Of a stretch of DNA of 11,192 bases, positions 1-6,613 are shown one piece after another. The notes below the pieces were generated by a model. The model was not told where the DNA came from. It saw only the letters and a list, made by a program, of their open reading frames with translations, and ran no database searches. A program made the position numbers and the translations under genes. The first letter of the stretch is position 1; every line of letters begins with the position of its first letter. The DNA is taken from positions 1-11,192 of the forward strand of contig JALWJI010000168.1 in the NCBI GenBank assembly GCA_027081695.1. Direction: 5' to 3'. The DNA comes from Acidilobaceae archaeon. Its GTDB lineage: Archaea > Thermoproteota > Thermoprotei_A > Sulfolobales > Acidilobaceae.

Positions 1-3000
1 GTCTCCGTCGCCCTTCACCTCTCCTAATTGTACGGGGCCACCATGCTTTATTTCTAAGCAATAGCACTAGTGGCGGTGTGAGAAGTACGCTGGCGTAGAG
101 TCCTGCTAGTAGCACGCCTAGTACTAGTGCGACACCCATTTGTGATAATCCGGGTGTGCTTGTGGCTGCTAGTCCTATGTATGCACCTGCCATTATTGTC
201 GCCAGGCCTAGTACTATTGGGGTTGCGTGGGCTAGGCTTGCTTTTATAGCTTGGGATCCGCATTCTTTTTCGCATTCTTCTCTTAGCCTTGCTAGGTAGA
301 AGCTGTTGTAGTCCATTCCTACTCCTAGTATTGCTGTGAAGACTATGACTGGTAGGTACCAGAGCACGTCGATTCCTATTATCTTGGAATATATTACTAT
401 CGTTATTGCGCTGGCAGTGTAGGCTGCTAATACTACTGAGAGTATTGCTGCTATCGCGGTTAATAGGCCTCCATATGCTATCAGCATTGTTAGGAACATT
501 AGTGTTATAGCTACCGGGTATACCTTGTTGTAGAAGACGTCGTTTATCAGGTTTTTCAGATCTAGGTTTACAGCGCTCATTCCGCCTACTAGTGATCCTG
601 GGTCAACCTGGTGTGCTAGGTCTCGTATTTGTTCTGCGCACTGGATTCCTTCATAGGATAATGGGTTCACGGACATGTATGCTCTTACTAGTCTTCCGTT
701 GTATTCTTCGGGTACTATTACCTTGGCTACGCATGAGAGCTGTGATATAGACTGGTTTATGGCCTCTGCTTTGTCCGGTGATGATGTTACTATGTATACT
801 GGGTATAGTACTCCTGGGTCATAGTAGGTGTTTATGATCTCGTTGGTTTTCGCTGTCTCACTGTCACGTGGTAGGTTCAATGACATATCGTAGCTTCCAG
901 TGAATCCTGCCATTACTGTGTAGGCGCCTATTGCAAGTAGTAGGACTATTGCTAGTGGTACTATCTTTGTTTTTACGAGTGGGTAGAGTACTCGTGCTGT
1001 CCTCGAGTCTTCGTGTGTCTTTTCTCTTGGGTGTCTTGGCCACCAGAACCAGTCTTTTCCTCCAACTATGGCTAGGAGTGCTGGTATGAAGGTTATGCTG
1101 GCTATCATTACTCCTAGTATTGCTAGTGGAGCGTTTCCTCCTATGCTTGAGAGGAATGGGAAGTCGCTGGCTAGGAGCATGCTTCCGAAGCCTATTGTCG
1201 CTGTTAGTGCTCCTGCTAGTACAGGTTTCCAGCTCTTTGAGAATGCTTCTGCCGCCGCCTCTCTTGCGTCTGGGTTCTTTGCGTATGCTTCTCGGAACCT
1301 CTTTGATACGTATGCTGCATAGTCGATTCCGAGTCCTAGGCCTGTGGTGTACATTATTGTACGGGAGTGTGTGGTTACGTCTACTATTCCAGCTTTTGCT
1401 AGGAATACCGCGGCTGCTAGTCCTAGCATGAGGCCGAATCCTATTCCTATGAATGGTAGGATTACTGCGGCTATGCTTTCCAGTACTAGGGCTAGTATGA
1501 TGAGTACTAGTACCATGCTTATTCTATCGGATCTCTGTATGTCTCGTAGTGCTCCTTCTCTTATCTCGTGCTCCATGTACATTGTTCCTCCTAGGTGTAT
1601 CTCTGGACTGTAGCCTGCTTCTCGGAGAATGGTTTCGAGTCTGGCGCTTATGTTCTTGAATTCTTCTATGTTGTTTGTTGTGGCGTTTTCTGGAGTGTAT
1701 GCTACTAGGAATCCTTGAAGGTCTTTTTGGACTAGTAGGCCTTTTATCTCCTCGATTATATCATCGAATGCTCGTGGTAGAAGGTTCCTTGTTAGTTTAG
1801 CGGCTTCCTCCTCGATGGATGATTCTCCTTTATAGACTAGGATGGCCGCGTTTACGATTTCTTGTGCGTCCTGCTCTGTCATGTTTGCTTGTTCTGCTAT
1901 TGATGGAGCTAGGAGCTCTGGTAGTTTTGATAATAGCGTTTCGTTGTCTACTCCTAGTAGGCCGCTTCTGTATAATAGTTCTAGGGTGGCTACGGCCTGG
2001 TCTCCCATCATGTTTGCCGTTATTATCCTCATAACCGTGTAGGTCTCGTTCTCTATGGATGTAGCGTTCTGTTGTAGCCATGCTATGGCTTCTGGTGTTA
2101 GTGTTGCATTTGATTGTTTTAGGGATATTACTGCCGCAAGATAAGTGGCGTTCGCTGGATCCGCTAGTAGTCCTTGTCCTTCGGGGTCGTTTTCTATTAT
2201 TATTTGTGTTATTTGATTCATCATTTCTGTTATGTTTATCTGGGGAGGAATCATGTCTGTGGGTATTTGTTCCTGTGATGAGGATGCTATGATTGTTATT
2301 ATGGTGGTGGGCTGGACGTCCCCTGTTATTATTTCTTGTACGAGCTCGTCTACTAGTGGTGACTCATTTAGCCCCTGAGATAGTAGAAGTGTTTTGATTG
2401 TAGTGTAGAGTATCTCACTACTATATGTCTGGTTGCAGGAGTATTGTTCTGTCAGGTTTTGGACTATGTAGAGTATCTGTGTTTGTTCTGCGGGTAGGAA
2501 TTGTTTTAGAGCTTGTGTTATGTAGCCGGGTAGTGTTTGTTGTGTCTGCTGAACTATCTGGTCTACTTCCTGGTAAAGGGCTAGTTGCCCCTGACCTATT
2601 CCTCCAGGAGAGGATGTTACTAGTTGTTTTAGGTCTGGGCTCTGTGATAGGCTTATTTCTAGAGCTTGTACTGTTACGTTGTAGATTGGTAGTAGGGATT
2701 GTAGCTGGTCTTGTGGTATCTGGGATTGTAGCTGCTGGAGTACTAGGTCTGACGCTAGGTTTAGTGCGGCTGTGTTTGTGAAGTTGGCTGGGCCACCTAT
2801 TGATAGTACGTAATAGTATACTGCTTGTACTAGGTCTGGTTGTACTGGTGGTATTCCGTAGACTGTTAAGTTTGTGGCGTTTACGACTGTGACTATGTCT
2901 TGTTGAGTTAGGTTTAGTGTCTGGTATGCGTTGGTTTGTGTTTCTAGTATGGCTTCTGTTCTTATGATGTCTGCTGTGGTATATGCTAGTGCTGGCAGGA

Positions 3001-3586
3001 ATTCGTTGCATGCCGTGAGATATCCTTGTATGGTGTTGTTTATTTCGGGTACTTGCTGCGATAGTGTCAAGGATGCTTGATATAGCTGGCTGTAGCCGGT
3101 GTCTAGTCCTATGATTATCTGGCTTGTAACGTTTATCCCTGTATAGGTGTTTTTGTATGCCTCATTAAGCATAATTGAACCGTTTACTGCTTGTAATGTA
3201 CCGTTTATTGCTTGGACCATGCCTTCTTTTATCTGATTTTCAACTTGGTAGACTATGTTTATCCATGATATTAGTGAGTCGTTTGTCTCGTTTTCTAGGG
3301 AGATATATGGTTCTTTTAGCCTATAGTAGGTATCTAGGGATACCGGGACTCCTTGTACTGCTATGAGATAGTCTGGTTCCATGGTTTTGTTTACTGCGTA
3401 TTGTTGCGTGAGGTTTTGGAGCATGTTTTCTGCTTTTACGCTTTCGACTGTTTCTGGTAGGAAGGATTCTGTCTCAGTGAGTACGACGTCGTTTATCTGT
3501 GCTGCGTAGTTTGCTAGAAGCGCAATTATTATGATCCATGCTATTATTATTGCCCATGGCTTGTCTCTTATGACACCCTTCAACAT
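1..3586 (-). CDS. RND/MMPL-superfamily membrane transporter with giant ectodomain (3' end runs off window)
   Basis: One uninterrupted frame of 1195 codons reads from ATG at 3586 to the left edge with no stop, so the C-terminus is slightly incomplete. It has the two-fold RND/MMPL plan. A first helix (residues about 7-28) precedes a very large external domain (about 30-688). Helices 2-6 lie between about 690 and 840, helix 7 at about 872-893, a smaller external loop at about 894-1020, and helices 8-12 at about 1022-1180. Both halves carry the family's Gly-x-Asp-Tyr signature, GIDYAAY (D755, Y756) and GMDYNSF (D1092, Y1093). In MmpL proteins the equivalent Asp-Tyr pairs relay protons. Each half ends in a WWPR-type basic tail, as is common in the family. 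It is therefore expected to be a proton-driven exporter in the cell membrane; the substrate (lipid, drug or envelope component) cannot be read from sequence. The ectodomain is Gln/Asn/Thr-rich, looks mostly helical and has about 25 N-x-S/T sequons. The start is supported by GGTG at 3595-3598 and a TATA box further upstream. Confidence 0.9.
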   Translation of the reverse strand, partial: MLKGVIRDKPWAIIIAWIIIIALLANYAAQINDVVLTETESFLPETVESVKAENMLQNLTQQYAVNKTMEPDYLIAVQGVPVSLDTYYRLKEPYISLENETNDSLISWINIVYQVENQIKEGMVQAINGTLQAVNGSIMLNEAYKNTYTGINVTSQIIIGLDTGYSQLYQASLTLSQQVPEINNTIQGYLTACNEFLPALAYTTADIIRTEAILETQTNAYQTLNLTQQDIVTVVNATNLTVYGIPPVQPDLVQAVYYYVLSIGGPANFTNTAALNLASDLVLQQLQSQIPQDQLQSLLPIYNVTVQALEISLSQSPDLKQLVTSSPGGIGQGQLALYQEVDQIVQQTQQTLPGYITQALKQFLPAEQTQILYIVQNLTEQYSCNQTYSSEILYTTIKTLLLSQGLNESPLVDELVQEIITGDVQPTTIITIIASSSQEQIPTDMIPPQINITEMMNQITQIIIENDPEGQGLLADPANATYLAAVISLKQSNATLTPEAIAWLQQNATSIENETYTVMRIITANMMGDQAVATLELLYRSGLLGVDNETLLSKLPELLAPSIAEQANMTEQDAQEIVNAAILVYKGESSIEEEAAKLTRNLLPRAFDDIIEEIKGLLVQKDLQGFLVAYTPENATTNNIEEFKNISARLETILREAGYSPEIHLGGTMYMEHEIREGALRDIQRSDRISMVLVLIILALVLESIAAVILPFIGIGFGLMLGLAAAVFLAKAGIVDVTTHSRTIMYTTGLGLGIDYAAYVSKRFREAYAKNPDAREAAAEAFSKSWKPVLAGALTATIGFGSMLLASDFPFLSSIGGNAPLAILGVMIASITFIPALLAIVGGKDWFWWPRHPREKTHEDSRTARVLYPLVKTKIVPLAIVLLLAIGAYTVMAGFTGSYDMSLNLPRDSETAKTNEIINTYYDPGVLYPVYIVTSSPDKAEAINQSISQLSCVAKVIVPEEYNGRLVRAYMSVNPLSYEGIQCAEQIRDLAHQVDPGSLVGGMSAVNLDLKNLINDVFYNKVYPVAITLMFLTMLIAYGGLLTAIAAILSVVLAAYTASAITIVIYSKIIGIDVLWYLPVIVFTAILGVGMDYNSFYLARLREECEKECGSQAIKASLAHATPIVLGLATIMAGAYIGLAATSTPGLSQMGVALVLGVLLAGLYASVLLTPPLVLLLRNKAWWPRTIRRGEGRRR

Positions 3587-3620
3587 ATCTCGTACACCGA
3601 GACATATCAAACATCGATAA

Positions 3621-3632
3621 CAATATATAAAG
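3621..3632 (-). promoter_or_regulatory. TATA box for the MMPL transporter gene
   Basis: Read on the minus strand, the sequence is CTTTATATATTG, a strong match to an archaeal TATA box. Its centre is about 40 bases upstream of the ATG at 3586. Initiation about 26 bases downstream would fall near 3600 and give a leader of about 14 bases that just contains the GGTG ribosome-binding site at 3595-3598. Its position inside the 102-base gap after pcm suggests that the transporter is transcribed separately from pcm, although read-through is possible. The start site is inferred from spacing only. Confidence 0.6.
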
Positions 3633-3688
3633 ATTCAATACAGACAACCCTATCCAAAACCCTACCATAAATAAAATATAGTCCCGAT

Positions 3689-4369
3689 CTACTTCCAGCC
3701 GAACTCCCCCACAAGAGGAACAAACAAAACCTCAAGATCCCTACGAATCCTCACGCCATCCCGCCCTTTCTCGACAACAACAAGATACTGGTCCCAGTAA
3801 CTCCCAACAGGAATAACCATCCTACCGCCAACAGCCAATTGTTTCAATAAAGGCTCCGGTATTTCGGGAGCCGATGCAGACACTAGAATCCTATCAAACG
3901 GGGCAAATTCAGGAAGTCCCCTTGAACCGTCCCCAATAATAATAGTTACTCTATCAGAATAACCTGTCCTCTCAAGATTCCTTCTGGCAAATTCGGCCAG
4001 CTCAGGGATCCTTTCTATAGCATACACATGACCTTTTGGACCTTCATCTGTGGACGGAGCTACTATTTCTGCTAGAACTGCTGCTGCATAACCGCTACCT
4101 GCCCCGACCTCAAGGACTTTGTCGCCCGGCATGGGGTCAAGTAACTCGATCATATAGGCGACAATACTGGGAGCGCTTATCGTCTGTCCATGTCCTATAG
4201 GCAGGGGTCTATCTTCATATGCTAGATCCTTGTAGGGGTCTGGTACAAATTCTTCTCTTGGAACAGCGAGCATTGCCCTATATACTTTCTCTGACCGGAT
4301 ATATCCTTGATTTCTCAGTTCTTCTACTAGGCGTATTCTCATTAACTCATACTTGTCGTATTCTGACAT
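3689..4369 (-). CDS. pcm: Protein-L-isoaspartate O-methyltransferase
   Basis: This cytoplasmic repair enzyme transfers a methyl group from S-adenosylmethionine to the carboxyl group of L-isoaspartyl residues in aged proteins, which starts their conversion back to aspartate. From ATG at 4369 the protein has 226 residues, the usual family size. The family's substrate-side motif GHGQTISAP is at about 59-67. SAM-binding motif I, VLEVGAGSGYA, is at about 85-95, followed by the post-I acidic YAIER at about 116-120. The GDGSRGLPEFAPFDRILVSA block (about 147-166) and GGRMVIPVG (about 181-189) complete the Rossmann methyltransferase. A short polar insert (STDEGPKG, about 106-113) lies between motif I and the YAIER strand. 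The frame also extends to an ATG at 4387 and a TTG at 4405. I prefer 4369 because a TATA-like box at 4391-4402 would place the transcript start at about 4370, giving an essentially leaderless mRNA. It lies upstream of the MMPL gene on the same strand, 102 bases away. Confidence 0.95.
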   Translation of the reverse strand: MSEYDKYELMRIRLVEELRNQGYIRSEKVYRAMLAVPREEFVPDPYKDLAYEDRPLPIGHGQTISAPSIVAYMIELLDPMPGDKVLEVGAGSGYAAAVLAEIVAPSTDEGPKGHVYAIERIPELAEFARRNLERTGYSDRVTIIIGDGSRGLPEFAPFDRILVSASAPEIPEPLLKQLAVGGRMVIPVGSYWDQYLVVVEKGRDGVRIRRDLEVLFVPLVGEFGWK

Positions 4370-4390
4370 CTCTTTATTAACACCCATAAT

Positions 4391-4402
4391 ATGATATAAT
4401 AG
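4391..4402 (-). promoter_or_regulatory. TATA-like box for pcm
   Basis: The minus-strand sequence is CTATTATATCAT. Its centre lies about 27 bases before the ATG at 4369, the spacing expected when an archaeal transcript begins at or next to its start codon. No convincing ribosome-binding site lies directly ahead of that ATG, which fits a leaderless mRNA. The core (ATATAAT on the plus strand) is nearly symmetric, so it might also seat TBP for the divergent gene at 4485. Confidence 0.45.
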
Positions 4403-4410
4403 CAATGAGA

Positions 4411-4430
4411 AGATATTATGCTATAGAAAA
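4411..4430 (+). promoter_or_regulatory. Possible TATA region for the divergent membrane-protein gene
   Basis: An AT-rich stretch, agatattatgctatagaaaa, lies 55-75 bases before the ATG at 4485. Initiation about 26 bases downstream would leave a leader of roughly 35-45 bases carrying the strong AGGGGAGG ribosome-binding site at 4468-4475. Several overlapping TATA-like hexamers are possible and none is clearly best. Confidence 0.3.
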
Positions 4431-4484
4431 GCATTGTGATTCGGGCTATCCAGTACTAGATGTTACTAGGGGAGGATAATAGAG

Positions 4485-5141
4485 ATGCCAGACGTGCTTG
4501 GAGAGTTGAAGTCTCTGACAGATAATTTAAACAAAATGATAAAGGGACTGGGTATATACGCAGTTTACTATGCAATAGCATCTATTATCCTGCCCTTCGT
4601 ATTTCTCCAGCTATTTGTAATGAAGATCAGTGGTTTAACACTTGTTGAAGCCGTTTCAAATATTGATCCTAGGCTAGTAATGGTGTATGTATTCGCCGTG
4701 ATGCTGGGCCTGGCTTCAGACCTTGTATTATTAATAACAAGCCTGAGAATGACTAAGTACTCTGCTGTCTTTAGGAGAGGTGTCCTAGCATCACAAATTC
4801 TCCTCACAAGTTTGGGGGCCCAACTTGTAGGGGCTCTTCTCATCGTTAGCTATTTTATAAATCCCCATGGTCTTAAGGCAACTATAGGACTCGCTCTTCT
4901 GTCGGGAGGCTTAGTTACTATCATAGCATATTCGTACACTATGTACAACCTGTTGCGGGAGATGGATCGTGTCATACCTAGAATGAATGCTGGCTCGGAG
5001 GCTGGGAGACTATTTCTCTTCCACTTTATACCTGTACTAGGAGTTCTGCTCTTAATGTTATCAGTCTTCGTGCTCTATATTGGTTATAGGAATGTATCTG
5101 AATCCCTTATAGCTAGCACCGGAGAAAATACAACTTCATAG
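4485..5141 (+). CDS. Five-helix membrane protein of unknown function
   Basis: I do not recognise this 218-residue protein. The start is well fixed: AGGGGAGG at 4468-4475 sits about nine bases before the ATG, and an in-frame TAG at 4467-4469 closes the frame immediately upstream. Five hydrophobic helices are visible at about 24-46, 64-84, 102-124, 132-154 and 178-201. Basic residues cluster in the N-terminus, in the helix 2-3 loop (RMTKYSAVFRRG) and in the helix 4-5 loop (YNLLREMDRVIPRM). This gives a consistent topology with the N-terminus inside and the C-terminus outside. The external tail carries two N-x-S/T sequons (NVS and NTT). No catalytic motif, nucleotide-binding site or metal cluster is apparent. 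It is divergent from pcm, and prefoldin alpha follows 174 bases downstream with its own AT-rich upstream region, so an operon is not indicated. Confidence 0.85.
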   Translation: MPDVLGELKSLTDNLNKMIKGLGIYAVYYAIASIILPFVFLQLFVMKISGLTLVEAVSNIDPRLVMVYVFAVMLGLASDLVLLITSLRMTKYSAVFRRGVLASQILLTSLGAQLVGALLIVSYFINPHGLKATIGLALLSGGLVTIIAYSYTMYNLLREMDRVIPRMNAGSEAGRLFLFHFIPVLGVLLLMLSVFVLYIGYRNVSESLIASTGENTTS

Positions 5142-5315
5142 CAGGGCTATACATTACATTACTTATCCCATTTGTTTTCTAGATTCATCATATTTCCTCA
5201 TCGATAATATATAGTTAGTTATATGTTATTCTAGAATATATTTAGTATATTATTGATTAATAAACCAAATACTAAAATAATCAAAACATCATATAATTAC
5301 ATAATGGTGATTCCT
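5142..5315 (+). promoter_or_regulatory. AT-rich intergenic region: probable terminator, then prefoldin alpha promoter
   Basis: The gap opens with a T-rich stretch, catttgttttctag at 5169-5182, a plausible transcription stop for the membrane-protein gene. It continues as very AT-rich DNA with several TATA-like runs, for example gataatatatag at 5203-5214 and gaatatatttagtatatta at 5235-5253. One of these probably drives prefoldin alpha, but I cannot choose between them by eye. No gene or RNA was recognised here. Confidence 0.4.
5306..5311 (+). promoter_or_regulatory. Ribosome-binding site that sets the prefoldin alpha start
   Basis: GGTGAT lies four bases before the ATG at 5316 and is complementary to the archaeal 16S rRNA 3' end. 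It overlaps an in-frame ATG at 5304, and a further in-frame TTG lies at 5253. It therefore argues that translation begins at 5316 rather than at either upstream candidate. Confidence 0.65.
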
Positions 5316-5735
5316 ATGGCTGAACAAAAGCCACAGATAAACAATGCAGAAGAAGAGCTTAGAACACTTTTTGGACAAGCCGAGAGCCTGAGGCAACAGA
5401 TAGCAACAATAGATGCTACAATACTGGATCTAGCAACAGTAATAGAAACACTAGACTATATAAAGAACCACGGAAATGAGAAAATAGTACTAGTACCTAT
5501 CGGAGCAGGTAACTTTATCAGGGCAAAGATCATCGACACAGAGCACGTAATCATGGGCGTAGGAGGAAGACTAAGCATAGAAGCAAACATCGATGACGCC
5601 CGTAACCTTATAAACCAGAGAATACAGGCCCTCGAGCAGCTAAGACTAGATCTAAGGAGAAAACTAGAAGAAATCAACGCAAGAATAAGCGAGCTCATCG
5701 AGAAAATACAGGGTCAGCAAACCGAGAACCAGTAA
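5316..5735 (+). CDS. pfdA: Prefoldin subunit alpha
   Basis: This is the alpha subunit of the hexameric (alpha2 beta4) prefoldin, a cytoplasmic holding chaperone that captures unfolded chains and passes them to the group II chaperonin. From ATG at 5316 it has 139 residues, typical for archaeal alpha subunits. It shows the expected order: an N-terminal coiled-coil helix (about 8-50), the double beta-hairpin core (about 56-90), including KIVLVPIGAGNFIRAKI and VIMGVGGRLSIEA, and a C-terminal helix (about 92-130). Two hairpins rather than one distinguish alpha from beta subunits. In many archaea pfdA sits beside rpl20a and ftsY; neither is seen here. A run of five T directly after the stop suggests that transcription ends there, so the gene appears to be its own unit. 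Confidence 0.93.
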   Translation: MAEQKPQINNAEEELRTLFGQAESLRQQIATIDATILDLATVIETLDYIKNHGNEKIVLVPIGAGNFIRAKIIDTEHVIMGVGGRLSIEANIDDARNLINQRIQALEQLRLDLRRKLEEINARISELIEKIQGQQTENQ

Positions 5736-5740
5736 TTTTT
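5736..5740 (+). terminator. Oligo-T stop after prefoldin alpha
   Basis: Five consecutive T immediately follow the TAA of prefoldin alpha. Archaeal RNA polymerase commonly terminates at such T tracts without a stem-loop. The run is short, so the efficiency is uncertain. Confidence 0.4.
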
Positions 5741-5770
5741 CCTATCTCATAGTACTGGTCAAAAAAGATG

Positions 5771-5800
5771 ATGACGTGTCATAGTCTCCGGTTTAATAAC
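5771..5800 (+). promoter_or_regulatory. Inverted repeat next to a TATA-like box, upstream of the 69-residue gene
   Basis: ATGAC and GTCAT, separated by GT, form a 12-base inverted repeat at 5771-5782. It is followed at 5790-5800 by ggtttaataac, a reasonable TATA-like element. If that element is used, transcription would start near 5820 and leave a leader of about 50 bases. The repeat would then sit just upstream of the TATA/BRE position, a place where activators or repressors bind in archaea. The repeat is short and could be chance. Confidence 0.3.
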
Positions 5801-5871
5801 TCTTCATTCCGTCCATGCACTAGACATTGTCCCTTGTATTTGCCATGGTTATTCCATAGGGTGGTGATAGG

Positions 5872-6081
5872 ATGGGCAGGACGCTTGAAGATCTTGCGAA
5901 GGAGAAAATAAGCGAGCTGGAAGAAGCGTTGAAACTCATAAAAAACGAAAAGATCAGGCGAATATATCTTAGGTTTTCAGGAGATATCCTTATAGAAGTA
6001 ACAAAAGACGAAGCAATAGAATACTTAGAAAAGGAGATTTCAAAGTATCTATCACTCATTAAGCCGAAGGAACCGGAATAA
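5872..6081 (+). CDS. Small conserved-looking protein of unknown function (69 residues)
   Basis: I do not recognise this protein. The ATG is preceded by GGTGGTGAT at 5860-5868, with GGTGAT only three bases from the start codon, a strong if tightly spaced ribosome-binding site; this is the main evidence that the gene is real. The product looks soluble and highly charged. A helical N-terminal half (about 2-27, rich in Lys and Glu) is followed by a probable strand pair (RIYLRFSGDILIEV, about 30-43) and a C-terminal helix (about 45-63). The helix-strand-strand-helix outline is that of a small alpha/beta adaptor or subunit rather than an enzyme; no catalytic residues stand out. It follows prefoldin alpha on the same strand after 136 bases. 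It converges on the PIN-domain gene with a single base between the two stop codons. Confidence 0.75.
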   Translation: MGRTLEDLAKEKISELEEALKLIKNEKIRRIYLRFSGDILIEVTKDEAIEYLEKEISKYLSLIKPKEPE

Positions 6082-6082
6082 C

Positions 6083-6529
6083 CTATTTTATGCCACGATA
6101 TCTTACGGTTATAAAATCGAGTCCAGCGAGCCTTACTGCTTCTTGGAGTGTATAATCATCTGTTGCAACAAGGACTCTGCTCTCTGGACACATTTCTCTT
6201 ATAGATATGGCTAGTGCTAGAACCGACAAGTCAGTATTGCTTAGTCTGTTTAGTCTCCTCTTCCTAATGGCTAGGCTTCTTGCCTTCATAAACGAGTCTG
6301 AGTCCACGCTTAAGATATCTAGTCTTTGAGTTTCTAGCATCATTGATAGTAGCTCTCTCGATTCGCGATCAATAACTTCATGGACTACTTGTTCAGTTGT
6401 AACATGTTTTGCCGGTAGACTCATTGGTAGACCTGCTAGGATCGCACCTGTATCATTCACTACTATTAATGGTTGACACTTATTCTCCATACTGGTTGGC
6501 ACCCACGTATTGTATCTGGTCGATATCAT
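6083..6529 (-). CDS. Nob1-like PIN-domain endoribonuclease, without a visible zinc ribbon
   Basis: The 148-residue product is a PIN-domain nuclease that most resembles archaeal Nob1, which trims the 3' end of pre-16S rRNA on the small ribosomal subunit. The four acidic residues expected to bind catalytic metal are present: D26 in VVNDTGA, E51 in VVHEVID, D100 in SNTDLSVLALA and D124 in VATDDYTLQ. The spacing and the SNTDLSVLALA and ATDDYTLQ wording are Nob1-like. Typical archaeal Nob1 continues into a four-cysteine zinc ribbon. Here the chain ends at VRYRGIK, just where that ribbon would begin, and only two cysteines occur, at unrelated positions. It may be a Nob1 form that lacks the ribbon, or a different PIN RNase. 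An ATG at 6490 (135 residues) is an alternative start that would put the first PIN strand closer to the N-terminus, as in relatives. No clear ribosome-binding site decides between the two. Confidence 0.75.
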   Translation of the reverse strand: MISTRYNTWVPTSMENKCQPLIVVNDTGAILAGLPMSLPAKHVTTEQVVHEVIDRESRELLSMMLETQRLDILSVDSDSFMKARSLAIRKRRLNRLSNTDLSVLALAISIREMCPESRVLVATDDYTLQEAVRLAGLDFITVRYRGIK

Positions 6530-6584
6530 GGAGTCTTAAGGGTCATATTGTTTAGTGTAGTTACTAGGAGTTTGGAGCAGTAAT

Positions 6585-6595
6585 CAATAAAAAGT
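6585..6595 (-). promoter_or_regulatory. Possible TATA box for the PIN-domain gene
   Basis: On the minus strand this reads ACTTTTTATTG, about 60 bases upstream of the ATG at 6529. Initiation about 26 bases downstream would be near 6563, giving a leader of about 34 bases to that ATG. Its T run could equally help end transcription of the protease gene upstream, so the role is ambiguous. Confidence 0.3.
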
Positions 6596-6613
6596 GCTTT
6601 GAGTATGAAGAGG

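Noticed and set aside
1068..2781. Several plus-strand open frames of 70-118 residues opposite the transporter gene
   Set aside because: They are Leu/Val/Ser-rich mirror images of CTA/GTA/AGC-rich coding sequence, overlap each other in different frames and lack start signals.
2421..3011. A long open frame (196 residues) on the minus strand, out of phase inside the transporter gene
   Set aside because: It is rich in Arg/Ser/Thr/His with no domain, has no ribosome-binding site and lies wholly inside the strongly supported MMPL frame. The codon bias of the host gene (few G/T third positions) removes stops from neighbouring frames.
4370..4405. Longer pcm starts at TTG 4405 and ATG 4387
   Set aside because: The extra residues (MLLYHIMGVNKE) do not match the family start and overlap the probable TATA box. 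ATG 4387 cannot be fully excluded.
5201..5260. AT-rich inverted repeats that could suggest an origin or a hairpin
   Set aside because: Arms such as ATATA/TATAT are trivial in AT-rich DNA. No origin recognition boxes or neighbouring orc1/cdc6 gene are seen.
5253..5315. A 21-residue N-terminal extension of prefoldin alpha from TTG at 5253, or from ATG at 5304
   Set aside because: The extension lies in very AT-rich promoter-like DNA, does not resemble prefoldin, and a GGTGAT site at 5306-5311 points to ATG at 5316.
5768..5830. ATGATGA resembling the C box of an archaeal C/D guide RNA
   Set aside because: No CTGA D or D' box follows within a suitable distance. The same check failed for the minus-strand ATGATGA near 5183-5190.
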